Shown here piece by piece: positions 1 through 11,683 of a DNA stretch of 64,000 bases. Under the pieces are notes generated by a model. The model ran no database searches and was not told the DNA's origin. It was given only the letters and a program-made list of their open reading frames with translations. Each line of letters opens with the position of its first letter. Position 1 is the stretch's first letter. The DNA comes from Valencia hispanica (lineage: Eukaryota > Chordata > Actinopteri > Cyprinodontiformes > Valenciidae), in NCBI GenBank assembly GCA_963556495.2, contig OY747713.1, forward strand, positions 49,504,224 to 49,568,223, in the 5' to 3' direction. The position numbers were made by a program, and so were the translations under genes.

Positions 1-257
1 AAGTAGTGGTTAGTTGTTGCCTCTCAGCAGAAAGATGCGCTTTTTCACTCTTGGTTGTGTGGACCTTTCAGTTTGGATGTTTTCATCAGAGGATTTTTTC
101 GCCAGGTTTCTGGTTTTCTCACTCAGTCCAAAAACATATTGGGTTAGCTTGTGATTCTAGGCTGTTTTCAGGAGTGAGTCTCAGTGTGCTTAATGTATCT
201 CTGTATTGGTTCTGTGATGGTCTGGAGTTTAGTTCTGTGTTTACACTGTTCTTAACC
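1..257 (+). repeat. Diverged dispersed repeat at window edge
   Basis: The order of short blocks (GTGGTTAG, GTTGCCTC.CAGCA, a block resembling GGTTTTCTC, CAGTCCAAAAACAT, then CTGTGATGG) matches a dispersed fish repeat that I recognise by its CACAGTCCAAAAACATG core. A second, shorter copy is at 57605-57712. This copy is heavily decayed. The 92-codon open frame at 6-284 lies almost wholly in the repeat and has no protein-family features, so I do not call it a gene. The element class is not certain. Confidence 0.42.
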
Positions 258-1330
258 CTGCAGGCATACAGCCTCCTGCTTTAAAGTTAGTTTTAGGTTT
301 TCCTTAAAGTGGAAAATAATTAACATTCATGTGAAAACATAAACATTCAGTACTTTCAAAAGAAATGTTAAGATAGCGATGTCCATATCGATTTATAAAT
401 TTGTCTCGGGTGAATAAAGTGGTTTAGCTATAAACACCAAAAGGCTCCCTCACACTCTGCAACATGTAAATAAATAACTAAACAAATAAATAAGTATTGC
501 ACTTTTCAGATTTCAGACTTTTACACATTTCTGATTTGATTATTAAGATTTAGACTTTAGGTTCCTTAGACTGCTCCTGGTTCCTGCACATAAGTACGTA
601 TGTAAATATATGTATATTTGAAACACATGAAGGAATTTTGTAACATCCAGTCATTTATACTAAAAATATATGCCTTGTTCTGTTATACCTCTAAAAGTGA
701 AGACACCGTATAATAAAAATAAATATTTTCTTTGTAAACTCCCAGCTGAAAATAGAGTGTCCTGTATCATCTCAAACATTACAATTAGGAAACAAAGTCC
801 AGGAAGATAAAAAAAACTAATGGTCTCATTCCAAACTGTTCCTGGTTGCATACTGAATGATCATATGTATTCCTTAATAGTGTGTGAATCAGTAACAAAG
901 GTAGAAACAATCTTTAATTTCTTAAGAAATGTTTTGACCTGGACAAACATTGTCTTTTTATTTTTCCAGGGAGGTTTTTAATTACACAGAATGTATGTAT
1001 TGGTACTATTAAACAGCGAAAACACACCTAAACTATGTCAAACTGGCCATAGCTGTCTTGGTTAAAATTGGATTAAATGGGTTTAATAAACATCTTAATC
1101 AGTTGTAAACGTCTAATTGAACCAAAGTTGAGGTTTAGCTTAATCTCGTACCCATCAATCAATCAGTCCCGTCAACGGTTTTTCCCAGGTTAGTTTTTCC
1201 CAGGTTTTTCACTTTATTAAGCTTCAAAATTGTTTATCCATTTTGCACATAGACAGTACACATGAACACATAGAGAAAGAGCGAGACAGAAAGACAAATA
1301 AAAGGGGGGAAAACATTTTCTCATTTTTCA
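258..1330. other. AT-rich stretch without recognisable gene
   Basis: I see only AT-rich unique-looking sequence with frequent stops in all frames. A short direct repeat of TTTTTCCCAGGTT occurs twice around 1178-1207. Confidence 0.5.
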
Positions 1331-1905
1331 AAATACTGTTTTACATGTGACTTCCTCATAAAAGTTAACCCCTAGCTGTGCAGTAAGTTATTCCATAATA
1401 TAAATGTCCCGCAATTGTCTGGGCCATTGGGTTACTGCTGGTGGTTCGGCCTGTTTCCAAGATAGGGTTATCATTTTCCTGGCAACCATCAGTAGGACAT
1501 TGAATATAGAGTTTATCACCAGAAAGGCCTGGCATATCCGTGGGTATCAGAATCATAATCAGAGTCAGAAATACTTTATTAATCCCCAAGGGGGTATGCA
1601 TCCTAATACATAATAGGCTGGGCATAAGGGCAAGTCCACTCCCAAAATCTCATATATTTCTTTCTTAATGTCCATCCAGAACCTTTGCAGATATTGACAG
1701 TCCCAGAACATGTGAGTATGGTCTGCAATCTTTCCGCATCCCCTCCAACAGGAGGGATAGAAGCCAGAAAGCACAATCAGAGTCCTGAAAAATCGAACCT
1801 TTGCCTTCCAGTCAAATTCTTTATATGTAGGACTGTTAGTATTATGACTATATAAGAAGCTTTGCTCCCACTCCATTTCTCAGATGATGATGTTGGCCAC
1901 CAGCT
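1331..1905 (-). pseudogene. L1 LINE ORF2 C-terminal fragment
   Basis: Read on the minus strand, 1876-1604 encodes a cysteine/histidine-bearing segment (RGCGKIADHTHMFWDC) typical of the C-terminal region of fish L1 ORF2. A further L1-like stretch with ARKMITLSWK follows at 1540-1375. The two parts are separated by a short unrelated insert at 1545-1603 and are not in one open frame. The endonuclease and RT are absent. It is a dead fragment, and Tc1 copy A abuts its upstream side at 1911. Confidence 0.7.
1545..1603 (-). repeat. Short TTTATTAATCCCC dispersed repeat inserted in L1
   Basis: The block AGAATC..AATCAGAGTCAGAAATACTTTATTAATCCCC is a common short fish repeat, probably the 3' tail of a LINE or SINE. 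It interrupts the reading of the L1 fragment around it. A weaker relative (AAATACTTTATTTATCCTAAAGGG) is at 26415-26438. Confidence 0.5.
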
Positions 1906-1912
1906 TCACCTA

Positions 1913-2131
1913 CAGTGGCTTGCAAAAGTATTCAGCCCCCTTGAACTTTTCCACATTTTGTCACATTACAGCCACAAACATGAATCAATTTTATTGGAAT
2001 TCCACCTGAAAGACCAATACAAAGTGGTGTACACGTGAGTGGAACGAAAATCATACATGATTCCAAACATGTTTTACAAATAAATAACTGAAAAGTGGGG
2101 TGTGCACAATTATTCAGCCCCCTTTGGTCTG
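1913..2131 (+). repeat. Left long terminal inverted repeat of Tc1 copy A
   Basis: This pairs with 3300-3515 through nearly its whole length, from CAGTGGCTTGCAAA to the inner block GTGGGGTGTGC.AATTATTCAG. A few mismatches and a small gap (the missing AGA near 2038) separate the arms. Confidence 0.9.
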
Positions 2132-2278
2132 AGTGCAGTCAGTTGCCCATATACATTGCCTGATGAGTGCTAATGACTAAATAGATTGCACCTGTGTGTA
2201 ATCTAATGTCAGTACAAATACAGCTGCCCTGTGACAGCCTCAGAGGTTGTCTAAGAGAATGTTGGGAGCAACAACACC

Positions 2279-3298
2279 ATGAAGTCCAAAGAACACACCA
2301 GACAGGTCAGGGATAAAGTTATTGAGGAATTTAAACCAGGCTTAGGCTACAAAAAGATTTCCCAACCCTTGTTCATCCCACGGAGCACTGTTCAAGCGAT
2401 CATTCAGAAATGGAAGGAGTATGGCACAACTGTAAACCTACCAAGACAAGGCCGTCCACCTAAACTCACAGGCCGAGCAAGGAGAGCGCTGATCAGAAAT
2501 GCACCCAAGAGGCCCACGGTGACTCTGGACGAGCTGCAGAGATCCACAGGTCAGGTGGGCGAATCTGTCCATAGGACAACTATTAGTCATGCACTGTACA
2601 AAATTGGCCTTTATGGAAGAGTGGCAAGAAGAAAGCCATTGTTAAAAGAAAACCATAAGAAGTCCCGTTTGCAGTTTGCCACAAGCCATGTGGGGGACAC
2701 AGCAAACATGTGGAAGAAGGTGCTCTGGTCAGATGAGACCAAAATTGAACTTTTTAGCCAAAATGGAAAACGCTATGTGTGGCGGAAAACTAACACTGCA
2801 CATCACTCTGAGCACACCATCCCCACTGTCAAATATGGTGGTGGCAGCATCATGCTCTGGGGGTGCTTCTCTTCAGCAGGAACAGGGAAGCTGGTCAGAG
2901 TTGATGGGAAGATGGATGGAGCCAAATACAGGGCAATCTTGGAAGAAAACCTCTTGGAGTCTGCAAAAGACTTGAGACTGGGGCGGAGGTTCACCTTCCA
3001 GCAGGACAACAACCCTAAACATAAAGCCAGGGCAACAATGGAATGGTTTAAAACAAAACATATCCATGTATTAGAATGGGCCAGTCAAAGTCCTGATCTA
3101 AATCCAATCGAGAATCTGTGGCAAGATCTGAAAGCTGCTGTTCACAAACGCTGTCCATCTAATCTGACTGAGCTGGAGCTGTTTTGCAAAGAAGAAGGGG
3201 CAAGAATTTCAGTCTCTAGATGTGCAAAGCTGGTAGAGACATACCCTAAAAGACTGGCAGCTGTAATTGCAGCAAAAGGTGATTCTACAAAGTATTGA
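2279..3298 (+). CDS. Tc1 family transposase, open full-length frame
   Basis: This encodes a 339-residue DDE transposase, the usual length for Tc1-like enzymes. Residues 1-110 form the paired-type DNA-binding region with two helix-turn-helix units (GYKKIS..LFIPRSTVQAII and the region around residues 60-107), linked by a basic GRP-type motif at 58-60. The catalytic triad is visible: D152 in WSDETK, D243 in QQDN and E278 in PIENLW, with 34 residues between the last two (DD34E). The enzyme would bind the terminal repeats and cut and paste the element at TA. The start is the first ATG after the left repeat, and no stop or frameshift is seen. The related copy at 11.9-12.9 kb has alanine or other residues at several positions where this copy differs, so some substitutions here may harm activity. 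Confidence 0.92.
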   Translation: MKSKEHTRQVRDKVIEEFKPGLGYKKISQPLFIPRSTVQAIIQKWKEYGTTVNLPRQGRPPKLTGRARRALIRNAPKRPTVTLDELQRSTGQVGESVHRTTISHALYKIGLYGRVARRKPLLKENHKKSRLQFATSHVGDTANMWKKVLWSDETKIELFSQNGKRYVWRKTNTAHHSEHTIPTVKYGGGSIMLWGCFSSAGTGKLVRVDGKMDGAKYRAILEENLLESAKDLRLGRRFTFQQDNNPKHKARATMEWFKTKHIHVLEWASQSPDLNPIENLWQDLKAAVHKRCPSNLTELELFCKEEGARISVSRCAKLVETYPKRLAAVIAAKGDSTKY

Positions 3299-3299
3299 C

Positions 3300-3515
3300 T
3301 CAGGGGGCTGAATAATTACGCACACCCCACTTTTCAGTTATTTATTTGTAAAAAATGTTTGGAATCATGTATGATTTTCGTTCCACTTCTCACGTGTACA
3401 CCACTTTGTATTGGTCTTTCACGTTGAATTCCAATAAAATTGATTCATGTTTGTAGCTGTAATGTGACAAAATGTGGAAAAGTTCAAGGGGGCCGAATAC
3501 CTTTGCAAGCCACTG
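3300..3515 (-). repeat. Right long terminal inverted repeat of Tc1 copy A
   Basis: This is the reverse complement of the left arm at 1913-2131, starting just after the transposase stop and ending at the TA target duplication. Confidence 0.9.
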
Positions 3516-3517
3516 TA

Positions 3518-4079
3518 TTTATGAAGTTTTATGTATGTTAGATATGCAGTGTTTTAGAAAGTGATTCTTTTCTAGGTCAATGAAATAATGCTCCACCTCT
3601 ATGGGAAGTCTTTTTAAATTTTTACATTTTATTTTTCCGTCTTATCTTTGAAATTGCTGTGGTTTCTTTCTGATATTATGGACACAGAGATGGAAAATAA
3701 AGGGGTTGAAAGAAGGAAGATGAACAGAAATATGAAAAAAAGTTACAAGGGTAAGGGTAAGTTGAACATGCAAGACAGGAAGGGAAACAAAGAAAACACA
3801 AGAAAACATCCCAGGTCACTCCACACCCACAGGACAGCAAAGAGAGGGATAAAAAACAACAACCACAAAATAAACTGAGAACTACACAACCACAACCCAC
3901 AAATAGATATATAAATACAATAACAGCGTTACTGAAAAGCTCATGGTACAGATTATTACCAGATTTAGTTATGGTAACCTAAGCCCAAGATTGCATCAGT
4001 AAACACTGGAATTCCCACACCTGTGTATGTGTGTATGAGCATGCTGGTGTATATAAGGTTTCTCCATACGAGTGTTCAA
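3518..4079. other. No recognisable gene
   Basis: AT-rich sequence with a purine-rich patch at 3690-3850. Short open frames on both strands here are low-complexity and match no family I know. Confidence 0.5.
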
Positions 4080-4432
4080 TAGCTGGTGTGAGGAGCTATC
4101 GATCTGCCTCCCAGGAATCGACACAGACACAAAGGAGATCGGAGCCATAGACATCCAAAGGACCTCCAGAGCACAGGAGCCCCAGGCAGACCAACGCAGG
4201 GCTGACCGCACCCCCCAAGAGAGGAGCAAAGGGAAAGCCCCAGGGAACATCCCAGCAGCTACAATGCAGGGACCTGAGGGGCCGCAGCGACGAGCCCATG
4301 GGCTCCACCGGCAACCGGCTACGCCAGGATGGATCCAGCCACGGGCCCGAAGACCCATGGGCGCCCCGCCCACCAGCAGGGACCGGCCGAGGGGGGATTG
4401 GCCACCCCAGGCCAATCCCCAGAGTTGATCAC
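4080..4432 (-). mobile_element. GC-rich L1 3' region, antisense fragment
   Basis: The block is far richer in G and C than its surroundings. It shares short stretches (for example CCACCCCAGGCCAAT followed by CCCAG, and GGGCGCCCC near CCAGCAGG) with the reverse complement of the distal GC-rich part of the L1 at 43490-43650. I infer a decayed antisense piece of the same L1 3' region. Open frames of 118 and 248 codons overlap it but are by-products of low stop frequency in GC-rich DNA. Confidence 0.5.
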
Positions 4433-6540
4433 AGCGCTCTGTCATATGCTTTCCCGGCATCCAGCCCCTTTCAAACAGGCCATGAAAAACTGTAATTTTC
4501 CCGACTTCGTCTGTTTTGCTTTTGAGTCTGAAAGCAATCTTCCAGACTTTGTCCGGATACCCTTTACCGGTAATTTTACGGATGAAGACCCCGTAACAAG
4601 AGTGGACTTTTCGTGGTATGGGGTTTGCGTTCAGATTATCAAGTAATGTTCCGGATAAGCTGGAAGGTGTGGGGCGGTTGGGAAAAGGGGAGGGGGGCAG
4701 GGAACGCTGTGACCGCACACATTGATGACGTATAAATGTCACTATTTTCCTTTCAGGTTCTTCATCAATGTCTCTTAAGCGTTTCTATGTGCGCAAAATG
4801 GCACACATCACAAAGACGAGCACTGCGAGTAGAACTGCTGTTTCGTCAACCATCTTTAAATAATCCCTTTGTTTGGGGAAATTACTTGTACACCCCCCGC
4901 ACTAAGTTTACGTCATAACCACATACAACCCCCCACTCCTCCCCACCCCCCAGACATCAATCAGGATCCTCCAGTTAATTTCTTGCTGTGTGAAAGCAGC
5001 CGAAAGGCAATGTTCTGGAAAAAAAGTGGTGTATTTGAAAACACAACTCCGGTTAAAGATCGGATGGAATTGTCCACAAATATTCCAAAACTTCTGTCTG
5101 AAAACAGCTACAGTTTCTCAGTGAATGAGACCTTTAAGTCATAACCTTTGTGATCCAAGTAGGATCTAGGTTTAGATGGAAATGTGTAGGTCAAAATTAT
5201 GTATATATAGTGTATGTATGTATGTTGAGCCACAATCTCCACATCACATCCATTGTTTGGTAGGTTTATGCAGAAGGATAATTGGTTTTCCTCTCTGTTT
5301 CAGCTTTGTATATACACTTATTTTAAAGTGTGGATGTTTTTCACATAGCCTTTTTATTTCAAACACCTTGGTGCTCTTTTGTAGACATAGCTGGGGAGTG
5401 CTAGTAAAGGTAATGGAGGCAGGTGAAATTGTTTGTTTACTCTAAGCTTCATTAAGTGCCAAATTGCAGCCATTACTCTGTATGGGTTTGAAGAGCCTCG
5501 GTTTAACAGTTTTTTCTGCCTGGCAGGTCAACCCATGTAGAGAATGTGTGTGTATGTGTGCACACACTGGGCACAAACACTCAAACATGCAGGTGCTTGT
5601 ACCCACCAGGACTCCACCAAACTCAACATGATGCCTTTGTCTCTCCCCTCTGTCTGCCATCCCTAATCTCCATTAACATATTCCCATTTCTCCCCCTGCT
5701 TATTTGACAAATAAAAGAAAGTTTACAATATAGCAGTTTTTTATCTGAGCATGCTTACAAAAGCAACGTGATGGTGCAGTTCACCTTGCACCAACATCTT
5801 TAGTCTTTGATGCTGTTTCTTCTGTCACCTTCGCTCTAACAGCCAGAGAAACACCCTTTAGCTTAATATACACACACACACAGAGGACACACACAACAAT
5901 AGGCTTTGTGCTGAATGCGTGTATGTGTGTGGTGAGCCTCATTACTCCTAGTGAGCGGACTGACAGTGGGGGAGGAGTGCTGCTGTCAGTATCCCACCTG
6001 CAGGCGGTGGACATGGAGAGGCTCAGTAATTATGCACGAGTGGTGCTTGTTCGATCCAAATGCAACTCCATTGCACTGCCCTGTCTGTCAGCAGAACACG
6101 CCCATCAACCCAGAAGAGTTTAATAAACTGATCTCCAATTGTACTTAGATGACTGGAAACTCTTAACAAGGTAGATTGTAATATTCTTCTGTTTTTCATG
6201 TGAATAGTTCACAGATCATGAATACATGTTTACTGTAAAATATTTTCTGAGTACAACAACAGTCATAGCCTAGTGGAGTGTTTAGCTATGATACAGAATA
6301 CTGATGTAGATTTTCAGTCATCTAAAACAATGTGCTTTAATAGCATCTAAAAACTACCAAACCATGCTTAGAGCTAAGGAAGCCTGTTTTCAAAAGTTAG
6401 AAGAAGTTATTATTTAAGCATTCACAGTAGAGTTTTCACATCCTTATTAAAACGGCAGTATTTTTTACATACAAGAAAAGGGGACATTAATTAAACATTT
6501 TAAGACTTTTTTTATTTATTGAAGATTTAACCCCCATGTT
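4433..6540. other. Long stretch without recognisable gene
   Basis: No coding region can be supported. The part at 4440-4920 has short oligo-C and oligo-G patches and may be a decayed DNA transposon, but I could not find both ends. Short TG/CA-rich patches are present at 5540-5580 and 5870-5930. Small open frames (60-90 codons) match nothing I recognise. Confidence 0.45.
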
Positions 6541-6893
6541 TGGGGTAATAATATAAAAGACTAGAAAAGCACTTTGAGAGTGCAGACCTCCACCAAGGCA
6601 GTTCAGTTCAATGTTGTGATCTAATTCTAACTGTTGTAGAATCCTTGACCATGAAAACATACCTTTAGCAAGTGGATTCACACTGATTTCATTATTTGTT
6701 CAGTCGTTATTCACGAAAATCACTTTTTCGGTAATGGCGGTTTTCGGATCACCCCCAAATTGTAGTCAGCTGTTCCTGGTCTTAATGCAGAAATATCCTG
6801 AAAACGTCATCAGAATTCACCAATAACTTTTTGAGTTGTGTTGCTAACAGACAGACAGACAGACACAGAACCTGCCTGGCAGAGGTAATAAAA
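6541..6893 (+). repeat. Dispersed repeat family R1, copy 1
   Basis: Recognisable blocks in order are CTAGAAAAGCACT, a GATCACCCCCAAAT block, TGTTCCTGGTC, TTTTTGAGTTGTGTTGC, then AACAGACAGACAGAC and a GGCAGAGGTAATA end. The same block order recurs at 7187-7402 (plus), and at 27895-28125 and 57462-57525 (minus), so this is an interspersed non-coding repeat. The class is unknown to me; a non-autonomous DNA element is likely. Confidence 0.6.
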
Positions 6894-7186
6894 AAGTGCC
6901 ATAACCAGTTTCATGTTTCATTACTTTGTTGCTAAAGTACTTTTTGCATCAACTTTAGCATTCTGTCTTCACGAGTTCAGCCCTATTATGAGTAACAGAG
7001 AATTTGATGAACATGGAATGACTTTCAGCTGTACAAGTAGGATTTTCTAGAGATTCACTCATTTGCATCCTTCACCTGAAGCCATATTTCACAGAGAGAT
7101 TGTATCAAAAATGTCTTATTGTACAAATGTTTCATTCATGAGATGGGTACAAAAAACCCAAAGCATTTCAAATATACTATGGTACA

Positions 7187-7402
7187 GTGAAAACTAGAAA
7201 AGCACTCAGAGAGGTTAGCACCGCTGGTCAGTGGGTGGGTACGCGCTTCATGTCAGATCAACCCCAAAATGTAATCAGTTGTTCCTGGTCTCATTGCGGA
7301 CATTTTCTGAAGATTTCATCAAAATCCATTCATAGCTTTTTGAATTATGTTGTCAACAGACAGACGGGCACGGAAACATTACCTCCAGGTAGAGGTAATA
7401 AT
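7187..7402 (+). repeat. Dispersed repeat family R1, copy 2
   Basis: Same block order as 6541-6893: CTAGAAAAGCACTCAGAGAG, ATCAACCCCAAAATGTAATC, GTTCCTGGTCTC, TTTTTGAATTATGTTGTC, ACAGACAGACGGGC, AGAGGTAATA. It is shorter, with an internal deletion. Confidence 0.6.
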
Positions 7403-7844
7403 TGTAAAGAATGGAAGAAACTGTAACACAACGGTTGTGTAAAACTGGGAATTTTCTCCAAAACTGGTAAAAAAACAGGTGTGAAACCTGTGAAGAGGTT
7501 GCAAAGACGCTGATACCAACATACAAGAAGCAACAGGAAAATCTGCCCAGTAATGGTTGTGATCTGCTTGTGACACCAGTCTCTTTTGTTCTCCATATGT
7601 CTTTAATAGGTAGTAGGATTGCAAGACAGAAGCCATTTGTTCATAAACAGCTACATATAGGTGTAGTTAAAATGACCTATCCCTTGTTGAAGAATATGTT
7701 ACGGTCTGTATAACAATAGATGAATTATTGGGTCACAGGGTTCTACTGAAAATATCAGTCAGTCCCTCATATTTAGGTTTATGAGGGAATACTGATGATA
7801 AAGAGGGGGTCATTCTTCAGTATCACTGTGAGTCCATATCCAAA
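7403..7844. other. No recognisable gene
   Basis: Unique-looking AT-rich sequence. Small minus-strand open frames (83-85 codons) show no family features. Confidence 0.45.
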
Positions 7845-7937
7845 CCAACAAAAGAACAAGTTAAAGATTTGGAATGGCTGACCAAGAGTCCACAGCTAAA
7901 TCTGACACAAAATCTGGCACCTAATTGGTCCTGGTGA
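7845..7937 (+). pseudogene. Ancient Tc1 transposase relic
   Basis: Thirty open codons end in LEWLTKSPQLNLTQNL, which aligns with the Tc1 motif EW.SQSPDLNPIENLW. The aspartate of the PDLNP block and the catalytic glutamate are both replaced by glutamine. It is a short, old fragment, clearly not derived from the two younger Tc1 copies of this window. The terminal repeats are not recognisable. Confidence 0.5.
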
Positions 7938-9010
7938 CAACAGAAAGATTCTCACAATTTGATAGATTTGGTGAACTTTTAAAAAGTAGGATGGGCTAAG
8001 AAGTCAAGATTAGGACAGAGATCAGGCATAAGGCTAAAATTGAATCAAAAGTTGCTATAAATGTTGGTTTAAATGATTAAGATATAGCCTTTTTCTCTTT
8101 CTTTACATCACAAAAAGCTTAGATTTTTTCATGAGCCTGTGCACTTTTGGGATCCACAAGTGACTAATTAAAATGTTTACTGTAAAGAGATCATGTTTAA
8201 AACTACTCGATTTTGCAAAGTCATGATTTTCCTGATCTGGTACCTCTGGCATATTCAAACACAACATGACACTAAAGTTGTGAAGGCTTCCGACCAACAA
8301 CATTAAAGTGATTAGGGGTTCTTGTGGTTGGATTAACCCTAGTTCACTTCCAGTGTTCAACTGTCAGGTCTTGGAAAATTGCCACCGGATTGGCCTAAAA
8401 AGCAGAAAGAACCTCTTAACCTGCTTCTTTATTTCTTCAGTGTCAGCTGCTATTTTACCTGGATATCAATGGGCTTTGGATTCATTTTTTGATTTAAACA
8501 AATATGTACAATTCTGTTAAGAAATAGCGGTTAAATGTATAGCTTGCATGGAATGCATGGGAAACATCATTATCTATACAGACTTATAACAATCTTATTG
8601 AAATATTGGAAAATGTTGTTTTATCTCAATTAAACTGCATTTTACTACATGTAGTTACTCATTATTTTTGATTCCACATCTGAGCAGAATAACCTTTTTG
8701 ATGTTAGAATGTGACTCTCACATGTGACACTGTGTTGAATTTTACGAGACAATCTGTGATTTGCTTCATGATTGTAAACCGATCCCCCTTTAGCTGTGTT
8801 GTCTTTCCTGTAAACAAATGAGAAATTTTGCATTTTGCAGACACAGTCAAAGACTGTAAAGCAGCTAATTTGTGACTACCAATCCAGTTTTTCGAACTAG
8901 AGGTTATGGGCTTGGGCCAAAATTATCTCTTCTAGAAACAACTTTTTTACTATTTCAGTCAACAATCAAACAATTAGTAAGCACAATAATAGTTTTATAA
9001 ATAAACTAGA
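7938..9010. other. No recognisable gene
   Basis: AT-rich sequence with several 60-85 codon open frames on either strand. None has recognisable motifs. Confidence 0.45.
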
Positions 9011-10680
9011 AGGATATATGTTTGAAGTTTTTCAGTCAGGTTTTAGAGCTCATCATAGTACTAAAACAGCACTGGTGAAGGTTACTAAAGATATTCTAAT
9101 GGCCTCAGATAATGGACTTGTGTCTGTTCTGGTTTTGTCAGATCTCAGTGCTACTTTTGACACAGTCGATCCCAATATTCTCTCAGAAATGCTTGAACAT
9201 GTTGCAGGGATCAAAGGAACAGCACTAGGATGGTTTAAATTACATTTGTCTGACTGATTCCAATTTGTTCATATAATGATAAATCTTGTTACACTCAAAG
9301 GTTACCTGTGGAGTTCCACAAGGTTCTGTATTTGGACCAATTCTTTTTACTATATAAATGCTTCCAATTGGTAGAATCATTAGACAGCATGGGATAAATT
9401 TCCACAGCTATGCTGATGATACACAACTAAATGTATCCATAAATCCTGATGAATCCAGTCAGTTAGGTAGATTACTGCCATGCCCTGAAGACATAAAACA
9501 TGGATGACTCTAAACATTTTGCTCCTAAATTTTAATGAGACAGAAGTTGCCATCTTTGGACCAGAAGCTCTAAAAAGAAACTGCTTAGTCAATCACTTCA
9601 TCTGGATGGCATTAAATTGGCCTCCAGTAATAACGTAAAGAACCCCAGCGTTATTTTTGACCAAGACATGACATTCAAATCTCATATTAAACAGGTTTCT
9701 ATGATTTCTTTCTTTCACCTCTGGAATATTTCTAAAATTAGAAACATACTGTCCAGGAGTAATGCAGAGAAACTAGTCCATGCATTTGTTACCTTAAGGC
9801 TGGACTACTGTAATTCTTTACTATCGGGTAGTCCACAAAATGCCATTAAAAGCCTTCAGTTGATCCAAAATGCGGCAGCAAGAGTTCTGATGAATATTAA
9901 AAAGAGAAATCACATTTCTCCTGTTTTAGCTTCCCTTCATTGGCTCCCTGTTAAATCCAGAATAGAATTTGAGATCCTCCTTCTTATATACAAAGCCCTT
10001 AATAATCAAGCTCCATCATACATCAGAGATCTAATTGTTCCATATGTTCCTAAAAGAGCACTTCGCTCTCAGACTGCAGGTTTACTTGTAGTTCCTAGGA
10101 TTTCTAAAAGTACAATGGGAGGCAGATCTTTTAGTTATCAGGCTCCTCTCCTGTGGAACCAGCTCCCAGATTTAGTCCGTGAGGCAGACACTCTCTACTT
10201 TTAAGGCCAGGCTTAGACTGCTGGAGGACAGACTGATCTTTCTTCACTCTACTTTTCTCTTCCACTACTCTCCAGTTGTATTATTTGCTGTTAATAACTT
10301 TTTTAATATAAAAAGTACTCTTACATCAGTTCTTTTGTTCTTTCTGTGTTTCTGCTCTGTCTTCTCGAACCCCCAGATGGTTGTGGCAATGGTCGCTCGT
10401 ACTGAGCCAGGTTCTACTGGAGGTTTCTTCCTGTTAAAGGGGAGGTTTTACTCTCCACTGTCGCAACATGCTTTCTCAATATGAGGGATTGCTGTGGTTG
10501 GAGTCTGAATCAACGAGGCGCAACTGTCAGTCAATGACTCGATGCAATCAGCTGGGATTCCTTAAATGGAAAACTATATAAATCATTAAATTGATTGGAA
10601 TGTTTGTATTGAAATTACTTTCTTGTAAAGTGCCTTGATATTACATCTGTTGTGCTATGTAAATACACTGAATTGAAGTA
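9011..10680 (+). mobile_element. L2-clade LINE, 5'-truncated
   Basis: The RT region starts at 9020 ([19 protein letters not shown], ..LSDLSATFDTVD). It is broken by several frameshifts or stops between 9255 and 9615, then continues as an open 195-codon segment with the L2/CR1 C-terminal signature RLDYCNSLLSG, QLIQNAAAR and SLHWLPVKSRIEF. The 3' UTR carries TTCCTGTTAAAGGGGAGG and TGCCTTGATATTACATCTG and ends near CACTGAATTGAAG. It is closely related to the long L2 at 16.5-23.6 kb and is dead. Confidence 0.88.
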
Positions 10681-11104
10681 AAAATTGACTTTTTTGCAAC
10701 TTAATTTAGAAAACCCTGCGATTTTGCTAGTTCTCCCACTTAGAAATTATGGAGCGGTCTAAATTATCAGAAAGTCAAGCGATGGCCCTGGATTCACCAC
10801 TAACAGCAGCTGAACTCCAGGAGGCCCTCCAAAGCATGCCCAATAAAAAGGCTCCAGGCCCAGATGGATTTCCAACAGAGTTTTATAAAGAATTCTGGAA
10901 TATTCTGGCACCAACATTCCACAGAATGCTGCAGGAAACCAAGGAAAATGGCCGACTTCTGCCAAATAAGAATTCTGCCTCCATTAGTCTTCTACTAAAA
11001 TCAGGTAAAGACCCTGTGTTTCCTACCAGCTATCGTCCCATAACCGTCATTAACGTTGATCTTAAAAGCTCTCACAAAAAGGATAGAGAAAGTAACCCCT
11101 CTTA

Positions 11105-11287
11105 TGTGGTTGGAAATCTGCCCAACCTCACGCCAATGACTGACGCAATCTGCTGGGATTCCTTAAATAGGAAACTTTTTAACTGATTGGAATGTTTGTA
11201 TAATTGTATTGAAATGACTTCTTGTTAAGTGCCTTGAGATGACATCTGTTGTGAATTGGCGCTATATAAATAAACTGAATTGAATTG
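11105..11287 (+). mobile_element. L2 3' tail inserted in L1
   Basis: This piece carries the L2 3' UTR signature (CAATCTGCTGGGATTCCTTAAATAGG, TAAGTGCCTTGAGATGACATC, GGCGCTATATAAATAAACTG) and ends in GAATTGAATTGAAT. It is almost the same as the end of the L2 at 23400-23597. L1 ORF2 coding sequence flanks it directly on both sides (.KRIEKVTPS before, IIHPDQTGF after). It is an extreme 5' truncation, as expected from target-primed reverse transcription. Confidence 0.85.
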
Positions 11288-11683
11288 AATTATAATACAT
11301 CCTGATCAAACTGGTTTTATAAAAGGGAGACATTCATTCACAAATACACGTAGATTAATAAATTTAATATATACAATACATCTCAGGATGTTTAAAACAC
11401 AGCCACCTACATGAGTCCCGGATAGACATAGGTCTGAATTTTGTATCTTATTGCATAGTGTCTGTTCTAACATTTACTAGCTCAAATATAGAACAACATA
11501 AATGTTTTAAAAGCATAAATATCTGCTCCTCTCTGACAACATGGTGGGAGTTTCTAAAATTGACAGAGTCCACAATAATCCCATGCAGACGTACACCCAT
11601 CTGGAATAACCCCAACATCTTGCAAAAAAATATATGATAAATTCTCCAGACTAGAGGTATAATGTAATTGAATACCTGGAACA

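Larger units (their letters stand above)
1911..3517 (+). mobile_element. Tc1-like DNA transposon, copy A
   Basis: The element begins CAGTGGCTTGCAAAAG at 1913 and ends with the inverted form at 3515, flanked on both sides by TA (1911-1912 and 3516-3517), the Tc1/mariner target duplication. Length is 1603 bp. The inverted repeats are about 215 bp each, and the only internal gene is a full-length transposase on the plus strand. The structure is complete; activity has not been shown. It lies beside an L1 fragment. Confidence 0.93.

Noticed and set aside
3996..4742. 248-codon open frame on the minus strand
   Set aside because: Crosses the boundary between GC-rich repeat and unrelated sequence; no motif; overlapped by other frames.
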